Origin: CABHOJ01 sp965649545
GTDB lineage: Bacteria; Pseudomonadota; Gammaproteobacteria; Burkholderiales; Methylophilaceae
DNA: 6,077 bases
Reading direction: 5' to 3'
NCBI GenBank assembly: GCA_965649545.1
Contig: CBFGLF010000104.1
Location: 1-6,077, forward strand
The notes under the pieces were generated by a model. It ran no database searches. It had not been told where the DNA came from and was given only the letters and a program-made list of their open reading frames with translations. How positions within the stretch are numbered: the stretch's first letter is position 1; every line of letters begins with the position of its first letter. Positions 1 through 6,077 of the stretch are shown here, piece after piece. Made by a program: the position numbers and the translations under genes.

Positions 1-348
1 ATTCTCCAGGATGAAGCTCAAGCTGGGCAGGCTCGCCTCGTAAGCATCGAAAGCAAGTAAGGCATGCTGGTCGTCTCCACGGACATGCATGCGGTCGACA
101 CTGCAGATCCTGCTGGCATCCATGCGCTGCCAAACACCCAGACTCTCCAGCCATTGCTTGTTACCTGGCGTGATGGCGTAGATACGCGAATCCCAAGCAA
201 AGGGCTCTGGCGCAGGTGGCGCAGATTGGCTGTCGATAAGCGTCACCTGCAGGCCTTGTCGAGCGAGCGCGATCGCGGCTGCCATGCCGACGAGACCGCC
301 GCCCACGATGGCCACCTCGGTATGCAAAGCCTCAGCCGTGCGAGCCAT
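1..348 (-). CDS. UbiH/UbiF/UbiI/COQ6-family FAD-dependent ubiquinone ring hydroxylase, N-terminal part (runs off left edge)
   Basis: The 116 visible codons have no stop and continue past base 1; family members are about 380-400 residues. The N-terminus is a Rossmann FAD-binding fold: VAIVGGGLVGMA at residues 12-23 carries GxGxxG (G16, G18, G21), and strand two ends in the acidic residue of TLID (D39), expected to bind the FAD ribose. D53-S54-R55 in the WDSRIYAIT segment matches the conserved DxR-containing region of this family. The last visible residues (FDAYEASLP...ILEN) resemble the FDAAE..LP...VEN block of UbiF. The family hydroxylates the ubiquinone precursor ring in the cytoplasm or at the membrane. 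The position after pepP-ubiH matches ubiI (visC) in E. coli, but sequence and position disagree, so C5 versus C6 specificity is left open. ATG at 348 is favoured because AGGAAGA lies 6 nt upstream. It overlaps the end of ubiH by 17 nt in another frame. Family certain, exact member not. Confidence 0.9.
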   Translation of the reverse strand, partial: MARTAEALHTEVAIVGGGLVGMAAAIALARQGLQVTLIDSQSAPPAPEPFAWDSRIYAITPGNKQWLESLGVWQRMDASRICSVDRMHVRGDDQHALLAFDAYEASLPSLSFILEN

Positions 349-1501
349 AACTCATCTTCCTGACAAGGTGATGTTTCAGGGGTTGCGCGATATCCAATAG
401 CCCCAGGGCGGCCGCTCGCAAGCTGGATAAGCCGACTACATCGTTGGAGAAGGTGTTGACCAGGAAATCGGTGAATAGCACCCCGCCTCTGGTGTCCTGG
501 CGTCGCTGGCTACGATAAGTCTCGAGCATGGCCTCGTCTCCCCAGGTTTCGGCGGGCGACGACTCGACTGTTCTCGCCAGCTCCCACGCATCCCGCAAGC
601 CGACATTGAATCCCTGACCTGCGACCGGGTGCATGGTCTGTGCCGCATTGCCGATGATGACCAGATGAGGCGCAGTGCTGGGCTCCAGATAGGATAGTCG
701 CAACGGGAAACTGAGGCGCTTGCCGACCGTCAGGAAGCGCCCTACCCGATCGCCAAAATGGGCATGCAGGCTATCCAGGAAAGCCTGGTCATCCAGCAAC
801 CGCAATTTCGCGATATCCTCGGACTCCCCCGTCCAGACCAGGGAGAAATCCCGGGGTCCGTTGGGCAGTAAGGCCATGGGGCCCGCCGGCGTGAAGCGCT
901 CGTATGCGATATTGTCGTGCGGCAACTCGCAACTCACCATGGAGACCAGGGCATCGTGGCCGTATTCCTTGGTCTTTCTGGCGACGCCCGGGATCTCGCC
1001 CAAGCTGCGTCCACCGTCAGCCAACACCGCCAGGGCCGTCTCGATCGTCCTTGCGTCGCCTGCATGCGTGAAATCGATGCGGGCCGCATGGGTGCCTGGC
1101 TGCAAGCGCTTTGCCTCAGCCCCGTAGACTATGTGAACATCCGATCGATCCAAAGCGGCATCCAGGGCCTGGCAAAGCGCACCGTAAGCAAGCACATAGC
1201 CCAGGGCTTCCTGCCCGTGGTCCTCCGCTTTCAACAGGCTTCTGCCGAAACTGCCGCGCTGGGAGATATGGATGCTATCGATGGCGGTTGCCTTGCCCGC
1301 GAGGTCATGCCACAGGCCCAGATGCTCGAGGATCATGCGACTACCGAAGGAAAGCGCCAGCGCACGCTGGTCGCCATGGGCATCGCCGCGCGCACGTGCC
1401 TCCAGGATGGTCGAGCGTATCCCTTGTCGATGTAAGGCCAGCGCTAAGGTCGCGCCGACCGGACCGCCGCCGATGATGGTGATCGCGACATCTGCACTCA
1501 T
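332..1501 (-). CDS. ubiH: 2-octaprenyl-6-methoxyphenol hydroxylase UbiH (FAD monooxygenase of ubiquinone synthesis)
   Basis: This 389-residue flavoprotein monooxygenase matches the usual UbiH length. UbiH hydroxylates C1 of the ring of the ubiquinone precursor using O2, FAD and reducing equivalents, in the Ubi protein assembly. Visible motifs: the Rossmann loop IIGGGPVGATLALAL (G11, G13, G16), DQR at 44-46, the LADGGRS motif at 160-166 (D162-G163), and the second FAD motif IIGNAAQTMHPVAGQGFN at 282-299. The GN in place of the GD common in other family members, the ERFTPAGPMALLP segment at 201-213 and YRSQRRQD at 329-336 closely follow E. coli UbiH, and so separate it from UbiI and UbiF. The ATG at 1501 overlaps the pepP stop in an ATGA junction and has no clear Shine-Dalgarno, so reinitiation after pepP is likely. 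The pepP-ubiH order is the same as in E. coli. Nothing appears truncated or mutated. Confidence 0.95.
   Translation of the reverse strand: MSADVAITIIGGGPVGATLALALHRQGIRSTILEARARGDAHGDQRALALSFGSRMILEHLGLWHDLAGKATAIDSIHISQRGSFGRSLLKAEDHGQEALGYVLAYGALCQALDAALDRSDVHIVYGAEAKRLQPGTHAARIDFTHAGDARTIETALAVLADGGRSLGEIPGVARKTKEYGHDALVSMVSCELPHDNIAYERFTPAGPMALLPNGPRDFSLVWTGESEDIAKLRLLDDQAFLDSLHAHFGDRVGRFLTVGKRLSFPLRLSYLEPSTAPHLVIIGNAAQTMHPVAGQGFNVGLRDAWELARTVESSPAETWGDEAMLETYRSQRRQDTRGGVLFTDFLVNTFSNDVVGLSSLRAAALGLLDIAQPLKHHLVRKMSYGSHG
355..361 (-). promoter_or_regulatory. Ribosome-binding site of the second hydroxylase gene, inside the end of ubiH
   Basis: Read on the minus strand, bases 361-355 are AGGAAGA, a good Shine-Dalgarno match 6 nt from the ATG at 348-346. 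It lies within the final codons of ubiH, so ribosomes finishing ubiH cover it. It decides the start: the other nearby ATG (355-353) is in the ubiH frame. It is the strongest ribosome-binding site at an internal junction of this operon; the other junctions have poor sites and seem to rely on coupling. Confidence 0.6.
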
Positions 1502-2805
1502 GCGCGGGCCATCAGCGTTTCGATGTCGAAGATGGTCTTTGGCGCCCCGATCGTGAGCACTTCACGCCCTGATTCCGTAATGGCCACATCATCCTCGATA
1601 CGGATACCGATGTTCCAGAAGTGCTCCGGTACGTCATCTGCTGGACGCACGTAACATCCCGGTTCCACCGTCAACGTCATGCCGGGCTGCAACAAGCGCC
1701 ACTCACCGTTCTTCTGCTTGTACTCCCCTGCATCATGGACATCCATGCCAAGCCAGTGCCCGGTGCGATGCATGTAGAAACGCCGATAATCGCCGGACTC
1801 CAGCACGGCTTCCGGGCTGCCTTTGCAAAGCCCGAAATGGATGAAGCCCCGAATGAGCACGTCCAGTGCCGCCTCATGGGGCATGTTCCAGTGGGCGCCC
1901 GGCTTGGCAGCTTCGATCGCTGCTGTCTGTGCCGCCAGCACCAATTCGTATAGATCCTTTTGTGGACCGCTGAACTTGCCGCCGACCGGGAAGGTGCGAG
2001 TGATGTCGGACGCATAGCCCCGTAATTCGCACCCCGCGTCGATCAGCAGCAGATCGCCATTCTTGAGTTGTCCGTCATTCTCGACATAGTGCAATACACA
2101 GGCATTGGCACCACCCGCCACGATCGAGCTGTAAGCCGGCGAACGGCTGCCATGCCGATAGAACTCGTGCAGCAGCTCCGCCTCGATCTCATATTCCATC
2201 ATGTTGGGACGCACCGCCTGCATGGCTCGACGATGCGCACCTGCAGAGATCTGCGCGGCTTCGCGCATGATGCCGAGCTCGAAAGGCGACTTATAAAGAC
2301 GCATCTCGTCGATGAGCGTACGTACATCCCTGATCCCATCAGGGGCGCTGATCCCATTCCGCCCCTGCTCTCGCAGATGGTTCAGCCATTGCGTGACGCG
2401 CTGGTCCCAGGCGGGTTGGCAGCCGAGGCTGTAAAAGAGCGTGGACTGGTTGGCCAGCAACTTCGGCGCGATCTCGTCCAGCTGCGAGATACTGTAGGCC
2501 TCATCGAAGCCGTAGCGCACCTTGGCGGCATCCGGCCCATAGCGGAAACCGTCCCAGATCTCACGCTCCATATCCTTGTCGCGGCAGAACAGGATGCTTT
2601 TCGGCTCCGGGCCCGCAACCAGTAGCAGCACGGCCTCAGGTTCATGGAATCCCGTGAGGTAATGGAAATAACTGTCGAAGCGAAATGGATAGTGACTATC
2701 GCGATTGCGTATGACTTCAGGCGCGGTCGGGATCAATGCGACTCCCTCGCCCATGTTCGCGATCAGTCTGGCCCTTCTTGTGCGGAATTCTTCGACTTCA
2801 AACAT
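1498..2805 (-). CDS. pepP: Xaa-Pro aminopeptidase (aminopeptidase P II, M24B metallopeptidase)
   Basis: The 435-residue product is close to E. coli PepP (441 residues) and removes the N-terminal residue from peptides whose second residue is proline, in the cytoplasm, with two Mn2+ ions. Residues 1 to about 165 are the aminopeptidase P N-terminal domain, with the typical APEVIRNRD..YPFR.DSYFHYLTGF.EPEAVL region at 28-60. The rest is the pita-bread catalytic domain. All five metal ligands are present: D256 (LLIDAG), D267 (SDITR), H350 (HRTGHWLG), E381 (TVEPG) and E404 (IRIEDD). The catalytic-site histidines H239 (VLHY) and H357 (DVHD) are also there, so the enzyme should be active. The ATG at 2805 overlaps the end of murU by 8 nt, with only a weak GAAAG upstream. 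The start gives the expected N-terminus. Its link to quinone synthesis downstream is conserved gene order, with no known shared pathway. Confidence 0.97.
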   Translation of the reverse strand: MFEVEEFRTRRARLIANMGEGVALIPTAPEVIRNRDSHYPFRFDSYFHYLTGFHEPEAVLLLVAGPEPKSILFCRDKDMEREIWDGFRYGPDAAKVRYGFDEAYSISQLDEIAPKLLANQSTLFYSLGCQPAWDQRVTQWLNHLREQGRNGISAPDGIRDVRTLIDEMRLYKSPFELGIMREAAQISAGAHRRAMQAVRPNMMEYEIEAELLHEFYRHGSRSPAYSSIVAGGANACVLHYVENDGQLKNGDLLLIDAGCELRGYASDITRTFPVGGKFSGPQKDLYELVLAAQTAAIEAAKPGAHWNMPHEAALDVLIRGFIHFGLCKGSPEAVLESGDYRRFYMHRTGHWLGMDVHDAGEYKQKNGEWRLLQPGMTLTVEPGCYVRPADDVPEHFWNIGIRIEDDVAITESGREVLTIGAPKTIFDIETLMARA

Positions 2806-3475
2806 GCTGTGCTTTCAATTGTGTATCCAGTTCATGTAACCGCTGTGGCGTGCCGATATCGTGCCACACCCCTCGGTGATGTGTCGCACTCACCTTACCC
2901 ATGGCGATCGCATCGCGCAATAGCGGTGCCAGCTTGGCGGACTGGCCGGGTTGGACCGACCGAAACAGGGATGGCCGATAGACGCCGGTGCCGGAAAACG
3001 TCAGCCGATGATCTCCTTCGGGTAGCAAGATGCCGTCCTGCAATACGAAATCCCCTGCCGGATGCTGGGGAGGATTATCGACCAAGACCAGGTGGGCAAG
3101 CCGGTCTGACTGCAAGACCGTTCTCAATCCCTTGAAATCGATATCGGTGAACGTATCCCCGTTGACGACCAGGAAGGGCGCGTCACCCAGTAGATGGAGC
3201 GCATTGGCGATCCCGCCTGCCGTCTCCAGCGCTTGGCCTTCCGCGGAGTACTGGATAGACAGGCCCCATCGCGCACCGTTCCCGAGGTGGGCCTCGATCT
3301 GCTCGCCGAGATGGGCGTGATTGATCACGATGTGGTGAAACCCTGCCTCGGCCAAGCGTTCCAGATGCCAGACGATCAACGGTTTCCCGCCCACCGGCAA
3401 CAGCGGTTTGGGCGTCGTGTCGGTCAACGGCCGCATGCGCTCACCGCGCCCGGCTGCGAGGATCATGGCCTTCAT
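2798..3475 (-). CDS. murU: N-acetylmuramate-1-phosphate uridylyltransferase MurU (nucleotidyltransferase)
   Basis: This 225-residue single-domain sugar nucleotidyltransferase matches the MurU length (Pseudomonas MurU is about 223). It converts MurNAc-1-phosphate and UTP to UDP-MurNAc, the second of two salvage steps that bypass de novo UDP-MurNAc synthesis, and the bypassed steps include the fosfomycin target MurA. Visible motifs: MILAAGRGERMRPLT at 4-18 (nucleotide-binding signature), PKPLLPV at 22-28 with K23, LETAGG at 83-88, VNGDT at 104-108 with the metal-binding D107, and WHDIGTP at 204-210 with D206 as the likely second metal ligand. Without the neighbour the family would only say NTP-transferase; directly following amgK makes MurU the best call over mannose-1-P or glucose-1-P transferases. 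I chose the ATG at 3475, which shares one base with the amgK stop (TGATG). A TTG one codon upstream (3478) would add one residue. No clear Shine-Dalgarno, so coupling to amgK is inferred. Confidence 0.9.
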   Translation of the reverse strand: MKAMILAAGRGERMRPLTDTTPKPLLPVGGKPLIVWHLERLAEAGFHHIVINHAHLGEQIEAHLGNGARWGLSIQYSAEGQALETAGGIANALHLLGDAPFLVVNGDTFTDIDFKGLRTVLQSDRLAHLVLVDNPPQHPAGDFVLQDGILLPEGDHRLTFSGTGVYRPSLFRSVQPGQSAKLAPLLRDAIAMGKVSATHHRGVWHDIGTPQRLHELDTQLKAQHV

Positions 3476-4470
3476 CAAAAGGTGTACCCGATTTCAGGCT
3501 TGTTATCGTGCAACCGATCGAGCAAGCGCAGCAATGGTCGCAGCTCCATATAACGCGCACAGACCCGGCGCAGGTAGTCCATCACCAGCGGCATGTCCTT
3601 CAGGTAGTTCTCCTTGCCATCGCGGTGATAGAGGCGGGCGAAGATGCCCAGGATCTTGATATGGCGCTGGGCACCCATCCATTCGAAATCTCGATAGAAC
3701 TCCGAAAAATCCGCTGGCACCGGCAGCTGGGCTTTTCTGGCTGCCTGCCAGTAGCGCACCGCCCAATCCAGCATCTGCTCCTCCGGCCAGGCGATATAGG
3801 CATCCTTGAGCAAGGACACTAGATCATAGGTGATAGGGCCATAGACCGCGTCCTGGAAATCCAGCACCCCGGGATTGACATCGCAGACCATGAGATTGCG
3901 TGAATGGTAGTCACGGTGCACATAGACCTGGCCTTGGTTCAGGATGTTGCGATTCAACAGATCGAAGGTCTTTTGCAGCACCTGTTTCTGATCGGCATCG
4001 AGCTCGATGACCAGATGCTTGGTGACATACCAGTCCGGGAACAGCATCATCTCGCGGGTGAGCAAGGCTTCGTCGTAGTCCGGTAAGACACCGTGCTTGC
4101 TGGCCGACTGCAGCTTGACCAGCGCGAGGTAGGCGTCACGATACATATCACTGGCGTTGTCTGCAGAAAGCGCATTGAGGAATGTGCGGTCACCGAGGTC
4201 AGTCAGGAGCAGGAAACCTTGCTTCAAATCCTGTTCGAGCACATGCGGGACATTGAGGCCCGCCTTGGCGAACAACTCGGCGATACGCACGAAGGGCTCG
4301 CAATCTTCGTGCTCCGGCGGCGCATCCATCGCGATCAACGTATGGGTGCTCAGGCTCACACGGAAATAGCGCCGGAAACTGGCATCGGCCGAGGCTGGGG
4401 CCAAGGTGAAGCTTGCGTCCGCCAGCACTTGCTTGAGCCAGTTTTCTAGTTGTTCTAATCGGGTTTGCAT
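3475..4470 (-). CDS. amgK: N-acetylmuramate/N-acetylglucosamine anomeric kinase AmgK (aminoglycoside phosphotransferase fold)
   Basis: The 331-residue protein has the APH/choline-kinase fold. VHRDYHSRNLM at 184-194 is the catalytic loop, with D187 the likely base and N192 a metal ligand. LDFQDA at 203-208 supplies the second metal-binding aspartate (D204). The N-terminal lobe has SADASFRRYFRV at 27-38, typical of the AmgK branch. AmgK phosphorylates the anomeric carbon of MurNAc (and GlcNAc) with ATP in the cytoplasm, feeding MurU. The lineup amgK-murU divergent from lptD is as in Pseudomonas, which is the main reason not to call it a generic phosphotransferase; it is not expected to be a resistance gene. 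It is the first gene of the five-gene operon. The ATG at 4470 has AGGA 5 nt upstream. The stop overlaps the murU ATG by one base. The C-terminal end is Leu/Arg-rich (about 300-321) and looks intact. Confidence 0.93.
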   Translation of the reverse strand: MQTRLEQLENWLKQVLADASFTLAPASADASFRRYFRVSLSTHTLIAMDAPPEHEDCEPFVRIAELFAKAGLNVPHVLEQDLKQGFLLLTDLGDRTFLNALSADNASDMYRDAYLALVKLQSASKHGVLPDYDEALLTREMMLFPDWYVTKHLVIELDADQKQVLQKTFDLLNRNILNQGQVYVHRDYHSRNLMVCDVNPGVLDFQDAVYGPITYDLVSLLKDAYIAWPEEQMLDWAVRYWQAARKAQLPVPADFSEFYRDFEWMGAQRHIKILGIFARLYHRDGKENYLKDMPLVMDYLRRVCARYMELRPLLRLLDRLHDNKPEIGYTF

Positions 4471-4475
4471 GACGT

Positions 4476-4479
4476 TCCT
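4476..4479 (-). promoter_or_regulatory. Ribosome-binding site of amgK
   Basis: On the minus strand the bases before the amgK ATG read CAGGAACGTC; AGGA sits 5 nt from the start codon. It is short but well placed and supports the ATG at 4470 as the start of the operon's first gene. Confidence 0.5.
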
Positions 4480-4520
4480 GAGGTTAGTGGATACACGCGT
4501 ATAAAGCCTGTCGCGTTCAA

Positions 4521-4526
4521 ATTATG
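4521..4526 (-). promoter_or_regulatory. Possible -10 element for the amgK operon
   Basis: On the minus strand bases 4526-4521 read CATAAT, five of six matches to TATAAT, about 50 nt upstream of the amgK start. No acceptable -35 hexamer lies 16-18 nt further upstream (that stretch reads CACAAATTC), and there is no TGn extension. It is a weak candidate only. Confidence 0.25.
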
Positions 4527-4608
4527 GATTGCCTTCACAGCGAATTTGTGCGATTTTATCACCCACAAAAGAAACACGCGCTCACAGCATCACGCTGATT
4601 AAAATTAC

Positions 4609-6077
4609 ATGGTAAAAACTGCTGTTAAAACCCTCACCGTTGCGCTTGTGTTCTTGATTCAGGTCCATGCCCATGCAGAAGAGACGGGCACGCAAATCGA
4701 ATCCAGCAAGGCCCCAGAAGCTCCCGCCATCACGCCTGACTCAGCGATCGTCGAGGGCGACAAGCTCGAGCTCTATTTCGATCGTAAACTGAAATCCATC
4801 GGCAACGCCGCCATCCACAAAGGCGAACAGAACATCTACGGCGACTTGATCGAGTACGACGTTCAGAACGAGAACGTCCATGTCCTGGGCAACGCCCGTC
4901 TGGAGCTCAAGGACAGCCAGGTGCTTGGCCCGGAGCTCAATATGAAGCTGGGCGAGACCGTGGGCGAGATGAAGAACCCCACCTTCACCTTGAAGAAACA
5001 GTTCTCTAATGTCCTGCAATTGGGCAGGTCGCGCACCAATGCCGCCGGCGCCAGCACGACCACCGTCACGGATGCGCGCACCGGCACTACCAGCCAGCAG
5101 ATCGAAGATGAAAATGCCGACGATGGCTTGGGTGTAGGAAAACGATCCGGCGACTCTCGTGGGGATGCCAGCATCGTGTTCTTCGAGGGCGAGAACAAAA
5201 AGCGCCTGAAGAATGCCAGATACACCACTTGCTCGGCGGACCGCGACGACTGGTACCTGAAAGCCGGCGAACTGGAGATCGATGGCTACACCAAGACGGC
5301 GGTCGCGAGGAACGCCAAGGTCGAGTTCCAGGGCGTGCCCATCCTGTATACGCCCTGGATGAACTTCTCGTTCGCCAACCAGCGCAAGTCCGGCTTCCTG
5401 GCGCCGACCTGGGGCTCCACCTCCTTGAGCGGTTTCCAGGTCGTCACCCCTTACTATCTGAACATCGCGCCAAACATGGATGCGACCTTTGGCCCGCGCA
5501 TCCTGAGTAAACGCGGGGTGCAACTGGTGAGCGAGTTCCGCTATCTGGGCGAGTCCTATTCCGGCCTCAACAATATCGAGTACCTGCCCAGTGACAGCAC
5601 CACGGGCGAGACCCGCTACTATGCCAAGCTCCAGCACCAGCAGAATCTGGGCGGCGGTCTCTCTGGCGGCTACAACCTGGAAAAGACCTCGGACGATAAA
5701 TACTTCTCGGAGAATCTCTACTATTCGAGACTGTCGACCGGCATCCGCAACACCAGCCGCATCTTGCTGCCGCAGAACGCCTACCTGAATTATCGATTCG
5801 GCGAGAACTGGCTACTCAGCGGCCTGGTGAGCAAATACCAATCGCTGGTCGATGGCGTCGCCCCCTATGAGCGCCTGCCGCAGCTGACATTGACCAACAA
5901 CCAGGATTTCGGCGCCGCGACGTTCGATTTCACCGGCCAGTGGGTGCAGTTCGAGCGCAACAGCCGGGCGCTGACGACGTCCGTCTCCGGCAGCCGTTTC
6001 GTCGCCAACCCGAGCGTCAGCATGATGTTCGCCAGGCCCTTCGGCTATGTCAAACCCAAGCTTGGTGTGCATCACAC
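4609..6077 (+). CDS. lptD: LPS-assembly protein LptD (outer-membrane LPS insertase), N-terminal 489 residues (runs off right edge)
   Basis: Open from ATG 4609 to the window end with no stop; full LptD is usually about 750-800 residues, so roughly 60% is visible. LptD, with the lipoprotein LptE, receives LPS from LptA and inserts it into the outer leaflet. Residues 1-23 form a signal peptide: basic start (K3, K7), hydrophobic core about 9-19, and AHA before E24. Residues about 49-130 fit the LptA-like periplasmic domain. QRKSGFLAP (258-266) and PYYLNIAPNMDAT (281-293) are hallmarks of the LptD barrel region; alternating strand-like sequence follows to the edge. C208 in YTTCSAD aligns with E. 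coli C173, but no other cysteine is visible. About 45 polar residues (138-183) look inserted relative to E. coli. An in-frame TAA at 4600-4602 rules out an earlier start; there is no clear Shine-Dalgarno. The downstream partner is often surA, outside the window. Confidence 0.96.
   Translation, partial: MVKTAVKTLTVALVFLIQVHAHAEETGTQIESSKAPEAPAITPDSAIVEGDKLELYFDRKLKSIGNAAIHKGEQNIYGDLIEYDVQNENVHVLGNARLELKDSQVLGPELNMKLGETVGEMKNPTFTLKKQFSNVLQLGRSRTNAAGASTTTVTDARTGTTSQQIEDENADDGLGVGKRSGDSRGDASIVFFEGENKKRLKNARYTTCSADRDDWYLKAGELEIDGYTKTAVARNAKVEFQGVPILYTPWMNFSFANQRKSGFLAPTWGSTSLSGFQVVTPYYLNIAPNMDATFGPRILSKRGVQLVSEFRYLGESYSGLNNIEYLPSDSTTGETRYYAKLQHQQNLGGGLSGGYNLEKTSDDKYFSENLYYSRLSTGIRNTSRILLPQNAYLNYRFGENWLLSGLVSKYQSLVDGVAPYERLPQLTLTNNQDFGAATFDFTGQWVQFERNSRALTTSVSGSRFVANPSVSMMFARPFGYVKPKLGVHH

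Larger units (their letters stand above)
4471..4608. promoter_or_regulatory. Divergent promoter region between amgK operon and lptD
   Basis: These 138 bases are visibly richer in A and T than the flanking genes and have no plausible gene. They must hold the promoter for the leftward amgK operon and probably that for rightward lptD. Small structures seen: an imperfect palindrome TAcACGCGTaTA (4492-4503), a 7-base direct repeat ACACGCG (4493-4499 and 4574-4580), and a weak 4-bp hairpin CAGC-ATCAC-GCTG (4585-4597) just before lptD. I see no clear full -35/-10 pair on either strand and no recognisable SigmaE site, although lptD is SigmaE-regulated in E. coli. Confidence 0.65.

Noticed and set aside
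917..1435. 172-codon plus-strand open frame
   Set aside because: Antisense to ubiH; no motif, no evidence of its own expression signals.
2068..2625. 185-codon plus-strand open frame
   Set aside because: Fully antisense to pepP, which has all catalytic residues intact; the translated protein has no recognisable motif.
2644..3135. 163-codon plus-strand open frame crossing the murU/pepP junction
   Set aside because: Spans the opposite strand of two well-supported overlapping genes and resembles no protein I know.
3476..3478. TTG as the start codon of murU (one codon before the ATG)
   Set aside because: It would give a 4-nt TTGA overlap with amgK and one extra residue, which is possible, but the adjacent ATG in a TGATG junction is the commoner arrangement and gives the typical MKAMILAAG start.
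3475..4470. Aminoglycoside resistance phosphotransferase
   Set aside because: The fold is shared, but the SADASFRRYFRV lobe, the adjacent murU and the divergent lptD identify the sugar kinase AmgK.
4537..4551. CACA-N7-TGTG inverted pattern resembling half sites of a CRP-type operator
   Set aside because: The half sites face the wrong way and the spacing does not fit TGTGA-N6-TCACA; it is short enough to be chance.
4741..5637. Long 298-codon open frame on the minus strand opposite lptD
   Set aside because: It lies wholly antisense to the clearly recognisable LptD coding sequence and its translation shows no family resemblance. Codon bias of lptD in the opposite frame explains a long stop-free stretch.
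1..6077. A previously undescribed system, mobile island or defence locus
   Set aside because: All coding space is filled by conserved core genes in a known order; no transposase, recombinase, att-like repeat, tRNA, CRISPR repeat or unusual base composition was seen.

Overview
This window looks like an ordinary stretch of a Gram-negative proteobacterial chromosome, most likely a betaproteobacterium. The outer-membrane LPS transporter LptD and the ubiquinone hydroxylases point to a respiring organism with an LPS-bearing outer membrane. The order lptD <> amgK-murU-pepP-ubiH-second hydroxylase combines two known arrangements: lptD divergent from amgK-murU as in Pseudomonas, and pepP-ubiH-ubiI as in gammaproteobacteria. 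The finer placement (for example Methylophilaceae-like) is a guess from general resemblance, not something the sequence proves.

Layout. Bases 1-4470 are filled by five genes on the minus strand, read right to left: amgK (4470-3475), murU (3475-2798), pepP (2805-1498), ubiH (1501-332) and a second ubiH-type FAD hydroxylase (348 to beyond base 1). Every neighbouring pair overlaps, by 1, 8, 4 and 17 nt, so this is almost certainly one translationally coupled operon. Bases 4471-4608 are a compact AT-richer divergent promoter region. From 4609 to the right edge runs the first 489 codons of lptD on the plus strand; the gene is cut by the window end.

How the genes work together. AmgK and MurU are successive enzymes that salvage cell-wall MurNAc to UDP-MurNAc without going through GlcNAc-6-P and de novo synthesis. 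LptD, transcribed the other way from the same intergenic region, is the outer-membrane LPS insertase. PepP is a cytoplasmic proline aminopeptidase. UbiH and its paralogue are ring hydroxylases of ubiquinone synthesis. The operon thus joins envelope salvage, peptide turnover and quinone synthesis.

I found no RNA gene, mobile element, CRISPR array, prophage trace or frameshift, and no convincing novel system. The points most worth a second look are a polar low-complexity insertion in the LptD N-terminal region, the single cysteine in the visible part of LptD, the poor ribosome-binding site of lptD, and the unbroken run of gene overlaps.
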